Shown piece after piece: positions 1 through 5,132 of a stretch of DNA of 5,132 nt. The translations under genes and the position numbers were made by a program. Every line of letters begins with the position of its first letter. Position 1 is the stretch's first letter. The stretch comes from Dehalococcoides sp. (lineage in GTDB: Bacteria > Chloroflexota > Dehalococcoidia > Dehalococcoidales > RBG-16-60-22): positions 1 through 5,132 of the forward strand of contig DAOUZD010000077.1 in assembly GCA_030665795.1 (NCBI GenBank). Reading direction: 5' to 3'. Below the pieces are notes generated by a model. It searched no databases. It was not told the DNA's origin and was given only the letters and a program-made list of their open reading frames with translations.

Positions 1-607
1 GGCAGGAGCCAAGGTTGGGATTTTCCCGGCTGATGAGATTACACAGGATTACCTGGCAGGACAAGGAAGGGGTGACCACTACCAGCCCATTTCCCCTGAT
101 GCTGACGCTGCCTATGAGCAGACGATTAACCTTAATGTGGCTGAACTTGAGCCTACCGTAGCCAAACCGCACACGGTGGATAATACTGCTCTGGCTAGGG
201 AACTTAAGGGAACTAAAATCCAGCAGGTATTTATTGGTACCTGTACTAACGGGCGACTGGAAGACCTGGCGATTGCCGTCGATATCTTAAAGGGAAAGAA
301 GTGCCATCCCGGCACTAGATTGCTCATTGCCCCGGCTTCGCGGCAGGTTCTGCTCAAGGCGATTGAAGCTGGCTATATCCAAATTTTAGTCGAAGCGGGA
401 GCGGTCATTTTACCTGCTGGCTGTGGGCCATGTCTTGGCCTCCATCAGGGAATATTGGGTGATGGGGAAGCCTGCCTCTCTACCTCTAACCGAAATTTTA
501 AGGGTAGGATGGGTAACCCGGAAGCTTTTGTCTATCTGGGTAGCCCAGCGACAGCGGCGGCGACGGCACTAACCGGTGAAATTACTGACCCAAGGGAGGT
601 AGTGTAG
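1..607 (+). CDS. Aconitase/3-isopropylmalate dehydratase family large subunit, 5'-truncated
   Basis: C-terminal part of a two-subunit [4Fe-4S] hydro-lyase, probably cytoplasmic, likely converting citrate to isocitrate. The frame is open from base 2, giving 201 residues before TAG; family members are about 420 residues, so roughly the first half lies outside the window. All three cluster ligands are visible: Cys81 of the fragment in GTCTNGR, and Cys141 and Cys144 in CGPC, 60 residues apart as expected. SNRNFKGRMG (about 162-171) is the conserved substrate-binding segment. A start could be proposed at GTG 137, but coding similarity clearly continues upstream (AGAKVGIFPADEIT), so that start is false. 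The small-subunit gene follows directly. Sequence alone does not separate aconitase, homoaconitase and isopropylmalate isomerase; the neighbouring isocitrate dehydrogenase and fumarase favour aconitase. Family assignment is very secure, substrate less so. Confidence 0.93.
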   Translation, partial: AGAKVGIFPADEITQDYLAGQGRGDHYQPISPDADAAYEQTINLNVAELEPTVAKPHTVDNTALARELKGTKIQQVFIGTCTNGRLEDLAIAVDILKGKKCHPGTRLLIAPASRQVLLKAIEAGYIQILVEAGAVILPAGCGPCLGLHQGILGDGEACLSTSNRNFKGRMGNPEAFVYLGSPATAAATALTGEITDPREVV

Positions 608-1102
608 GTGCTTAAGGGAAGAGCCTTTAAATTCGGCAATAGCATTTCCACGGACCACATTATCCCCGGTCGGTATGCTCACCTCAGAAGCAACCTTCCT
701 GAGTTGGCCAAACATGTGCTGGAAGATGCCGACCCTACCTTTGTTTCTAGCGTCAAAGAGGGAGACTTTGTCGTTGCGGGCAATAACTTTGGTCTTGGCT
801 CCAGCCGGGAGCACGCGCCTCTGGTGATTAAGATGGCCGGAGTCAGTGCTATCCTGGCGAAATCAGTGGCTCGGATATTTTTTCGGAATGCCATCAACCT
901 GGGACTGCCGGTATTGCTCTGCGATACTGATAGCATTAATGATGGAGATGAGCTAGAGATAGACTTAGCCTCAGGCATGGTTAGAGATATCACCAGTGGC
1001 AAACGATTCAGTTTTGGCAAAATCTCTGAAGTGATGCTCCGCATCCTTGGCGAGGGTGGGCTTATTCCCTATATCCAAAAGCATGGTGACTTTAAGCTAT
1101 AA
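608..1102 (+). CDS. Aconitase/3-isopropylmalate dehydratase family small (swivel) subunit
   Basis: Small subunit of the preceding hydro-lyase, 164 residues, the usual LeuD/HacB length. It carries the mobile swivel domain that closes over the iron-sulfur active site and supplies substrate-specificity residues. Visible motifs are [15 protein letters not shown] (9-23), [14 protein letters not shown] (58-71) with the substrate-binding Ser-Ser-Arg, and RNAIN (93-97). The usual GCGSSR is GLGSSR here. The specificity loop reads HLRS (25-28); an Arg at this place recalls the YLRT loop of methanogen homoaconitase rather than the YLVY/YLVM loop of isopropylmalate isomerases, consistent with a substrate carrying an extra carboxylate such as citrate or homocitrate. 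The start is GTG 608, immediately after the large-subunit TAG and seven bases after a strong AAGGGAGGT ribosome site (592-600). The two subunits are thus translationally coupled. Confidence 0.92.
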   Translation: MLKGRAFKFGNSISTDHIIPGRYAHLRSNLPELAKHVLEDADPTFVSSVKEGDFVVAGNNFGLGSSREHAPLVIKMAGVSAILAKSVARIFFRNAINLGLPVLLCDTDSINDGDELEIDLASGMVRDITSGKRFSFGKISEVMLRILGEGGLIPYIQKHGDFKL

Positions 1103-1116
1103 TTAAGGACAGACTA

Positions 1117-2196
1117 ATGGCTTATCGTGTTACTCTTATTCCGGGCGATGGTATCGGACCTGAGGTTACCGAGGCGACAAAACGGGTTCTGGAAGCAACC
1201 GGCGTTGTTTTTCAGTGGGATTTAGCCTATGCCGGGGCTGAGGTTCTGGATAAATATGGCACACCTTTGCCTGAGTATGTGCTTGAGTCCGTCAGGGAAA
1301 ACAGGGTTGCCCTCAAAGGGCCGGTTACTACCCCGGTAGGTTCCGGTTTCCGGAGTGTTAATGTTGCCCTGCGTAAAGAATTAGACCTTTATGCCTGCGT
1401 CCGTCCCTGTAAAACCTATCCCGGAGTTCCTTCACTCTATAAAGATGTGGACATCATTATTGTCAGGGAAAACACCGAAGACCTCTACGCTGGTATTGAG
1501 TTTGAGAAGGGGACTCCAGAGGCGGCTCAGTTAATCAAGCTGACTGCAGAGACAAAAAGGGGTAAAATCAGGGAGGATTCAGGTATTAGTTTAAAGATGA
1601 TATCGGAGATGGGTAGTCGAAGAATTGTCAAGTTTGCTTTTGAATATGCCCGTGCCTACAAAAGAAAAAAGGTAACTGCCATAAGCAAAGCTAATATCTT
1701 AAAGTTCTCTGACGGATTATTCCTGGCGATTGCCCGTGAGGTAGCCCAAGAGTATCCAGGTATTGAATTTGAGGATAGATTGGTTGATAATATGACCATG
1801 CAGTTGGTGAAAAGGCCAGAGCAGTTTGATGTCGTGGTGGCGCCTAATCTCTATGGTGACATCCTCTCCGACTTATGCGCCGGATTGGTCGGTGGACTGG
1901 GGGTAGCTCCCGGCGCCAATATTGGCGATGAGATAGCTGTTTTTGAGCCGACACACGGTAGCGCGCCGAGATATGCTGGACAGAATAAAGTCAATCCCAT
2001 GGCGATGATGCTTTCCGGTATGATGATGCTTCGTTATCTCGGAGAGATGGAAGCCGCTGATAGATTAGAAAGGGCGATAGCTGGGGTTATTGTTGAGGGT
2101 AAAAATGTTACCTATGATATGAAGCTCGATGACACCCAAGCCATCGGCACTTCGCAGGTAGCCGATGCGGTGATTGAGAAACTGGAAAAAAGCTAA
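1117..2196 (+). CDS. Isocitrate dehydrogenase (isocitrate/isopropylmalate dehydrogenase family)
   Basis: Beta-decarboxylating dehydrogenase, predicted to oxidise isocitrate to 2-oxoglutarate and CO2 in the cytoplasm. At 359 residues it has the short form typical of NAD-type IDH and IPMDH. The N-terminus [11 protein letters not shown] (7-17) is diagnostic. The substrate loop is isocitrate-type: S80-x-N82-x3-R86, then R96 and R117, with Y124 in [13 protein letters not shown]191 in SKANILK, and metal ligands D224, D248 and D252. The coenzyme loop reads [15 protein letters not shown] (280-294), with Arg285, Tyr286 and Val292 where E. coli NADP-IDH has Lys344, Tyr345 and Val351; Tyr333 matches Tyr391, but Leu337 replaces Arg395. 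NADP use is therefore plausible despite the short form. ATG follows AAGGA (1105-1109) by seven bases, 14 bases after the hydratase small subunit, so the two steps are co-expressed. Isopropylmalate or homoisocitrate specificity is less likely. Confidence 0.9.
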   Translation: MAYRVTLIPGDGIGPEVTEATKRVLEATGVVFQWDLAYAGAEVLDKYGTPLPEYVLESVRENRVALKGPVTTPVGSGFRSVNVALRKELDLYACVRPCKTYPGVPSLYKDVDIIIVRENTEDLYAGIEFEKGTPEAAQLIKLTAETKRGKIREDSGISLKMISEMGSRRIVKFAFEYARAYKRKKVTAISKANILKFSDGLFLAIAREVAQEYPGIEFEDRLVDNMTMQLVKRPEQFDVVVAPNLYGDILSDLCAGLVGGLGVAPGANIGDEIAVFEPTHGSAPRYAGQNKVNPMAMMLSGMMMLRYLGEMEAADRLERAIAGVIVEGKNVTYDMKLDDTQAIGTSQVADAVIEKLEKS

Positions 2197-2228
2197 AGGG
2201 GGGGGTGAGGTAAATAGCCCCTAAATTG
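2197..2228 (+). promoter_or_regulatory. Unusual translation-initiation region of the fumarase alpha gene
   Basis: This 29-base spacer after the isocitrate dehydrogenase stop contains a run of eight G (2198-2205), a purine-rich GTGAGG (2205-2210), and CCCC (2218-2221) just before the TTG start at 2226. The GTGAGG lies 15 bases from the TTG, longer than normal. The G run can pair with CCCC to make a short hairpin whose loop holds GAGG. A TAA at 2211-2213 in the fumarase frame excludes earlier starts, leaving TTG as the first usual start codon. The sequence elements are directly visible; any regulatory role is inferred. Confidence 0.45.
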
Positions 2229-3071
2229 AGAGAAATTAAAGCTAGTGACATTACGGAAATGGTGGCTCAACTTTGTCAGCGGGCTAATTTTGAGCTTGAT
2301 GAAGATGTATTGGCGGCGCTTAAATCAGCGCAGCAGGTTGAAGAGTCTCCTCTGGGTAAAGAAGTGCTGCACCAACTTATCGAAAATGCTCGGATTGCGG
2401 AACAGAAAAATCTGCCACTGTGTCAGGACTGTGGTACGACAGTGGTCTTCCTTGAGGTCGGTCAGGAAGCTCACATTGTCGATGGTGACTTATATACCGC
2501 CGTGACTGAAGGGGTACGCCAGGGCTATACTCAAGGCTACCTGCGCAAATCCATGGTCAGCCAGCCGTTTTCAGCCCGGAAAAACACCAAGGATAACACT
2601 CCTCCCGTGATTCATACTGAAATCGTACCCGGTGACCGGGTTAGAGTTATTTGTCTACCCAAGGGAGGCGGTTCCGAGAATATGAGCAAACTGGCGATAC
2701 TAAGGCCGGGTGATGGCCGGGAAGGTATTATTGATTTGGTGATAAAAACTGTGGATGAGGCTGGGGCTAATCCCTGTCCGCCACTAATCATCGGTTTGGG
2801 TGTCGGTGGTACCGCAGAAGAGGTAATGCTGCTGGCGAAGAAGGCATTGTTACGACCGGTAGGCAAACCAAATCCTGACCCTGAAGTGGCGGAACTTGAG
2901 CAAGAGCTTCTGTCTCGCATCAATGATTTGGGTATCGGACCTTTGGGTCTGGGTGGTAGCACCACTGCCCTGGCAGTACATGCTGAGGTTAGGCCAACGC
3001 ACATTACCAGCCTGCCGGTAGCGATTAATTTCCAGTGCCATAGCGCTCGTCATAAAGAGGCTAAACTATAG
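2226..3071 (+). CDS. Fumarate hydratase class I, alpha subunit
   Basis: Iron-sulfur subunit of a two-subunit, oxygen-sensitive class I fumarase that interconverts fumarate and malate. The 281-residue length is normal for the separate alpha subunit. Three cluster cysteines stand in the expected contexts: Cys66 in LPLCQDCGT, Cys184 in ANPCPP, and Cys271 in NFQCHSAR. ARKNTKDNTP (117-126), GGGSEN (147-152) and GLGVGG (190-195) are further family signatures. An extra cysteine, Cys69, occupies the position usually held by Thr in CQDTGT. The TTG start at 2226 gives a family-typical N-terminus (REIKASDITEMVAQL); the next in-frame ATG at 2259 would remove conserved sequence. The beta subunit begins on the base after this stop. 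Related L-tartrate dehydratase alpha subunits look similar, but the neighbouring TCA-type genes favour fumarase. Confidence 0.92.
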   Translation: MREIKASDITEMVAQLCQRANFELDEDVLAALKSAQQVEESPLGKEVLHQLIENARIAEQKNLPLCQDCGTTVVFLEVGQEAHIVDGDLYTAVTEGVRQGYTQGYLRKSMVSQPFSARKNTKDNTPPVIHTEIVPGDRVRVICLPKGGGSENMSKLAILRPGDGREGIIDLVIKTVDEAGANPCPPLIIGLGVGGTAEEVMLLAKKALLRPVGKPNPDPEVAELEQELLSRINDLGIGPLGLGGSTTALAVHAEVRPTHITSLPVAINFQCHSARHKEAKL

Positions 3072-3632
3072 ATGGATGCGATACATATTAAATCACCCAT
3101 TGATGCCAAAACGATAAAGGAATTGACCGTAGGCACTCCGGTACTGATTTCTGGAGTTATCTATACGGCTCGTGATGCCGCCCACCAGCGACTTACCCAA
3201 GCTCTGGAGAAGAGGGAAAAACCTCCTTTTTCTCTTAGAGGGCAAACGATATATTACACGGGGCCGTCCCCAGCCCGACCGGGTCGGATTATTGGTTCCG
3301 CCGGGCCTACTACCAGCACCCGTATGGACATATACACTCCTCGTCTTCTTGCTTCTGGAATCAGAGCCATGATTGGTAAAGGTGGTCGCTCACTGGCGGT
3401 AAAGGAGGCGATGCAAAAGTATAAGGCGGTTTATTTCGTTGCTATCGGTGGTGCCGGGGCTTTGCTCGCCCAGTGCATTAAGAAGGTAGAGATTATCGCC
3501 TATGATGACTTGGGCCCTGAGGCTATCCGATTGCTTACGGTAGAGAACTTCCCGGCGATTGTGGCTAATGATATTTATGGGGAGGACATATTCGAGCAGG
3601 GTAAAGCCAAATACCGAAGGGAGGGGAAATAG
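3072..3632 (+). CDS. Fumarate hydratase class I, beta subunit
   Basis: Partner of the preceding alpha subunit; together they form the complete class I fumarase, equivalent to the C-terminal domain of single-chain class I enzymes. It has 186 residues, the normal length. Signatures are TARDAAHQR (32-40), GPTTSTRMD (78-86), IGKGG (101-105), AIGGAGALLA (124-133) and a C-terminal FPAIVANDIYGEDIF segment. The ATG at 3072 abuts the alpha TAG with no spacer; the nearest purine-rich site, AAAGAGG (3054-3060), is 11 bases upstream inside the alpha gene, so translation is probably coupled and the subunits made in equal amounts. As with alpha, a tartrate dehydratase beta role cannot be excluded by sequence alone but is less likely in this neighbourhood. 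Confidence 0.92.
   Translation: MDAIHIKSPIDAKTIKELTVGTPVLISGVIYTARDAAHQRLTQALEKREKPPFSLRGQTIYYTGPSPARPGRIIGSAGPTTSTRMDIYTPRLLASGIRAMIGKGGRSLAVKEAMQKYKAVYFVAIGGAGALLAQCIKKVEIIAYDDLGPEAIRLLTVENFPAIVANDIYGEDIFEQGKAKYRREGK
3619..3626 (+). promoter_or_regulatory. Ribosome binding site fixing the HIT gene TTG start
   Basis: GGGAGGGG lies within the last codons of the fumarase beta gene, ten bases before TTG 3637. It supports the internal TTG over the upstream in-frame ATG at 3559, which would add 26 residues of out-of-frame fumarase beta sequence with no HIT similarity. Confidence 0.7.
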
Positions 3633-3636
3633 AAAG

Positions 3637-3978
3637 TTGGATTGCATTTTCTGTCAGATTGTAGCCGGTAAACTACCCAGTGAAATCTTGTATCAGGATG
3701 AAGAGGTGATTGCCTTCCATGATATTCGTCCTCTGGCACCGACCCACGTGCTAATTATACCTAAGAAGCACATTCCTTCCCTCGCTGAGCTAACTGATGC
3801 TGAGATGTCTCTTATCGGACATATGGCCAAAGTGGCCAATCAATTAGCCAAGCAGGCGGGTATCGTTGAGAGTGGCTATCGCCTGGTGATTAGCAGTGGT
3901 GAGCAGGGAGGACAGATAGTGCCTCATCTCCATATGCATCTTTTGGGCGGTCGAAAGCTGTCAGACAAGATGTGCTAA
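3637..3978 (+). CDS. HIT (histidine triad) family protein
   Basis: Small nucleotide-binding hydrolase or transferase of the HIT superfamily, most like the Hint/HinT branch that cleaves adenosine phosphoramidates and aminoacyl-adenylates; cytoplasmic. From TTG 3637 the protein has 113 residues and begins MDCIFCQIVAGKLPSE, the canonical family N-terminus. Cys3 and Cys6 form the CxxC that often pairs with histidines to bind zinc. The catalytic histidine triad is complete: His97, His99 and His101 in VPHLHMHLL. The middle PTHVLIIPKKHI segment is also typical. A longer reading from ATG 3559 is rejected because the extra residues overlap fumarase beta. The gene starts four bases after fumarase beta, so it rides at the end of the TCA operon; this may be simple co-transcription rather than a functional link. 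The physiological substrate is unknown. Confidence 0.93.
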   Translation: MDCIFCQIVAGKLPSEILYQDEEVIAFHDIRPLAPTHVLIIPKKHIPSLAELTDAEMSLIGHMAKVANQLAKQAGIVESGYRLVISSGEQGGQIVPHLHMHLLGGRKLSDKMC

Positions 3979-3998
3979 TCTGTCTTTGGTTGTTCTTT
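3963..3998 (+). terminator. Possible weak terminator hairpin at the convergent gene ends
   Basis: AGACA-A-GAT (3963-3971) pairs with ATCTGTCT (3978-3985), leaving one bulged A and a six-base loop (3972-3977), followed on the plus strand by a T-rich stretch to about 3998 ending in TTTTT. The stem holds only three G-C pairs, so it is weak. It spans the stop codons of both convergent genes. It could end plus-strand transcription after the HIT gene; no comparable T tract follows on the minus strand. Confidence 0.3.
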
Positions 3999-4520
3999 TT
4001 GATACTCTAAATAGGTAAGCAACCCGGCGATGCTCTTGGCATCGGAAAGGCGACCTGAAGTAACCAGACCGGGAATCTGCGTTATTGGCACACGGACTAA
4101 ACTGATTTCCTCGGTATCTTCGGCGAATAATTGGCTGGGGACAAGGTCAGTCGCCAGATAAAGGTAGAGGTATTCACTGCAGTAGCCCGGTGCCGAGTAA
4201 AAACCACCCAATCTCTCCACCCTTTGCGGTAGGTAACCGGTCTCCTCACGCAGCTCACGGCGAACGGCAGTCTCAGGGTCCTCACCGGGGTTAATACCGC
4301 CTGCCGGTATCTCCAGTAGCTCCTTCTCCACCGGTTTGCGAAACTGCTTCACCAGCAGGATATTGTCATCGGCGTCAATAGCGACAATAGCAATGCAATC
4401 GCTGTGCTCCACAATCTCACGTGTCGTTTCCCGACCGTTAGCCATCTGCACGGTATCAATCCTGAGTTTTACCGCTCGCCCGTCATAAATTAGCTGGCTC
4501 GACAGTGTCTTTTCTGCCAA
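3975..4520 (-). CDS. Nudix hydrolase, ADP-ribose pyrophosphatase type
   Basis: Predicted cytoplasmic hydrolase that splits ADP-ribose or a similar nucleoside diphosphate derivative into AMP and a sugar phosphate. Length is 181 residues, typical of the ADPRase/NudF-like group. The full Nudix box runs from Gly74 to Tyr96: G-x5-E80-x7-R88-E89-L-x-E92-E93-x-G95, giving the magnesium-binding glutamates. It is preceded by LLEIPAGG, typical of ADP-ribose pyrophosphatases. The N-terminal strand region (YDGRAVKLRIDTVQMANG) is also typical. The TTG start at 4520-4518 has a well-placed GGAGG (4532-4528), seven bases away, that overlaps the end of the upstream acetyltransferase gene. Its TAG (3977-3975) overlaps the TAA of the convergent HIT gene. 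NAD kinase in the same unit fits a role in nicotinamide-nucleotide turnover, but other Nudix substrates remain possible. Confidence 0.92.
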   Translation of the reverse strand: MAEKTLSSQLIYDGRAVKLRIDTVQMANGRETTREIVEHSDCIAIVAIDADDNILLVKQFRKPVEKELLEIPAGGINPGEDPETAVRRELREETGYLPQRVERLGGFYSAPGYCSEYLYLYLATDLVPSQLFAEDTEEISLVRVPITQIPGLVTSGRLSDAKSIAGLLTYLEYQKEQPKTD

Positions 4521-4522
4521 AC

Positions 4523-4984
4523 TTAAACCTCCAAGTTACAGATAAGCGCTATCTCATCACAATTGGGAAATTTGGGACAGCGATAGCATTCCGTCCAGAT
4601 TTTGCGGGGCAGCTCCATCTTGTCTATCTGAGAAAGACCAAACCTCTCGAAAAAACCGGGCTGGTAGGTCAGGCAGAAAACATTGGCAATGCCGAGTTCC
4701 CTGGCTTCCTTGAGGCAGGCTTCGATTAGCTGGGTGCCGCTGCCCTGTTTCTGGCTGTCCTCGGCGACAGCTACTGACTTTATCTCGGCTAAATCTGACC
4801 AGGAAACATGCAGTGCGGCACAGGCAATGACTTGCTCGCCCTGCTTGACGACGAAATAATCCCGGATATTTTCGTAGATTTCGCTCAGTGACCGGGCCAG
4901 CATCTGATCCCTATCGGCAAAGTAGTTAATTAACCGATGTATCTGCGGGACATCCTGGATTTTGGCTTTTTCTACTCGATTCAA
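4523..4984 (-). CDS. GNAT family N-acetyltransferase, short ArgA-like type
   Basis: Acetyl-CoA-dependent transferase of 153 residues, resembling the short single-domain N-acetylglutamate-synthase-like group (ArgA-like GNATs) found in Gram-positive and anaerobic bacteria. The N-terminus VEKAKIQDVPQIHRLIN and the segment MLARSLSEIYENIRDYFVV are characteristic. The acetyl-CoA loop is Q78-K-Q-G81-S-G83, matching the (R/Q)xxGxG motif, preceded by the LAEIKSVAV strand. LTYQPGFFERFGL (105-117) is the usual C-terminal GNAT motif. Near the end, Cys133, Cys136 and Cys142 (CYRCPKFPNC) form a conserved-looking cysteine group of unknown role. The start is TTG 4984-4982, with AGGA about ten bases upstream inside the NAD kinase gene; only one base separates it from the NAD kinase stop. 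If it acts on glutamate it would start arginine synthesis, but no arginine genes are visible, so the substrate stays open. Confidence 0.88.
   Translation of the reverse strand: MNRVEKAKIQDVPQIHRLINYFADRDQMLARSLSEIYENIRDYFVVKQGEQVIACAALHVSWSDLAEIKSVAVAEDSQKQGSGTQLIEACLKEARELGIANVFCLTYQPGFFERFGLSQIDKMELPRKIWTECYRCPKFPNCDEIALICNLEV
4528..4532 (-). promoter_or_regulatory. Ribosome binding site fixing the Nudix gene TTG start
   Basis: On the minus strand GGAGG sits seven bases before TTG 4520-4518 and is formed by the last codons of the acetyltransferase gene. Consensus sequence and ideal spacing make TTG the convincing start, and imply translational coupling between the two genes. Confidence 0.75.
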
Positions 4985-4985
4985 T

Positions 4986-5132
4986 CTACTGCTTTCCTTT
5001 CAGTTTTTGTTCTAGGAAGCGATAAAAGGTATTTTCGGGATGAATTCTTAAAAATCGAATCGTATTAGGGCTACGCTTTACGGTAATAATGGCACCGTCT
5101 GCCAGAGGTAGATTGATATGGCCATCAATGCT
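4986..5132 (-). CDS. nadK: NAD kinase, C-terminal fragment
   Basis: The last 48 codons and TAG stop of a gene entering from the right edge; the rest lies outside the window. The translated end reads SIDGHINLPLADGAIITV and finishes with a NTFYRFLEQKLKGK-type tail. This matches the C-terminus of ATP-dependent NAD kinases, where an SxDGQ turn is followed by a strand with repeated hydrophobics, a KRSPNTIRFLR segment and an Fy-x-L-x-x-KL helix. The usual Gln of DGQ is His here. The enzyme phosphorylates NAD to NADP in the cytoplasm. It would be the upstream gene of a tightly spaced unit with the acetyltransferase and the Nudix hydrolase. The call rests on a short fragment and so is less certain than the others. 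Confidence 0.75.
   Translation of the reverse strand, partial: SIDGHINLPLADGAIITVKRSPNTIRFLRIHPENTFYRFLEQKLKGKQ

Noticed and set aside
137..607. Complete gene starting at GTG 137
   Set aside because: Family-like coding sequence continues upstream to the window edge in the same frame, so this is an internal codon of a truncated gene.
679..1044. Long minus-strand open frame opposite the hydratase small subunit
   Set aside because: It mirrors a gene with clear family motifs, is serine/proline/arginine-rich without recognisable domains, and is typical of antisense shadow frames.
2004..2031. Direct repeat of GATGATGCTT, 18 bases apart
   Set aside because: Explained by two Met-Met-Leu/Met-Leu stretches in the isocitrate dehydrogenase; no sign of a mobile or regulatory repeat.
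2627..2641. 15-base near-perfect palindrome ACCCGGTGACCGGGT
   Set aside because: It lies mid-gene and encodes ordinary fumarase alpha residues; no second copy or promoter context suggests an operator.
2612..3004. Minus-strand open frame of 130 codons opposite fumarase alpha
   Set aside because: No recognisable domain; low-complexity Ser/Pro content follows from the glycine-rich codons of the real gene on the other strand.
3275..3287. 13-base palindrome CCGACCGGGTCGG
   Set aside because: Inside the fumarase beta coding region at a Pro/Gly/Arg stretch; most likely codon-driven coincidence.
3559..3636. 26-residue N-terminal extension of the HIT protein
   Set aside because: It is fumarase beta sequence read in another frame; TTG 3637 has a good ribosome site and gives the canonical HIT N-terminus.

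Overview
This window is ordinary-looking, densely packed bacterial central metabolism. It shows no mobile element, CRISPR array, RNA gene or phage-like segment. The genes are parts of two long transcription units that converge near position 3976. No gap between genes exceeds about 30 bases.

Left unit, plus strand, 1-3978: the 3' end of an aconitase-family large subunit ([4Fe-4S] hydro-lyase of the LeuC/homoaconitase type), its small 'swivel' subunit, an isocitrate dehydrogenase, the alpha and beta subunits of a two-subunit class I [4Fe-4S] fumarase, and a HIT-family nucleotide-binding protein. Together they encode citrate to isocitrate to 2-oxoglutarate plus fumarate/malate interconversion. 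This suits a partial or biosynthetic TCA pathway built from oxygen-sensitive enzymes. The hydratase resembles LeuC/LeuD by sequence, but its neighbours argue that it acts as an aconitase.

Right unit, minus strand, read from 5132 down to 3975: the C-terminal end of NAD kinase, a GNAT acetyltransferase of the ArgA-like short family, and an ADP-ribose-pyrophosphatase-type Nudix hydrolase. NAD kinase plus an ADP-ribose hydrolase suggests a nicotinamide-nucleotide theme. The acetyltransferase substrate cannot be fixed from sequence.

Organism: probably an anaerobic bacterium of roughly balanced GC content. The two-subunit class I fumarase, the LeuCD-type aconitase placed beside isocitrate dehydrogenase, and the gene neighbourhood remind me most of Dehalococcoidia (Chloroflexota). 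This is recollection and inference, not a database result; a clostridial or other anaerobic lineage is possible. Four of the seven visible starts appear to be TTG and one is GTG, which matters for correct gene calling.

Points most worth a second look: NADP-like coenzyme determinants in a short isocitrate dehydrogenase, the Arg-containing specificity loop of the hydratase small subunit, the unusual leader (eight-G run, hairpin, distant ribosome site) before the fumarase alpha gene, and overlapping stop codons of the convergent genes inside a small hairpin. I do not see evidence of a previously undescribed system.
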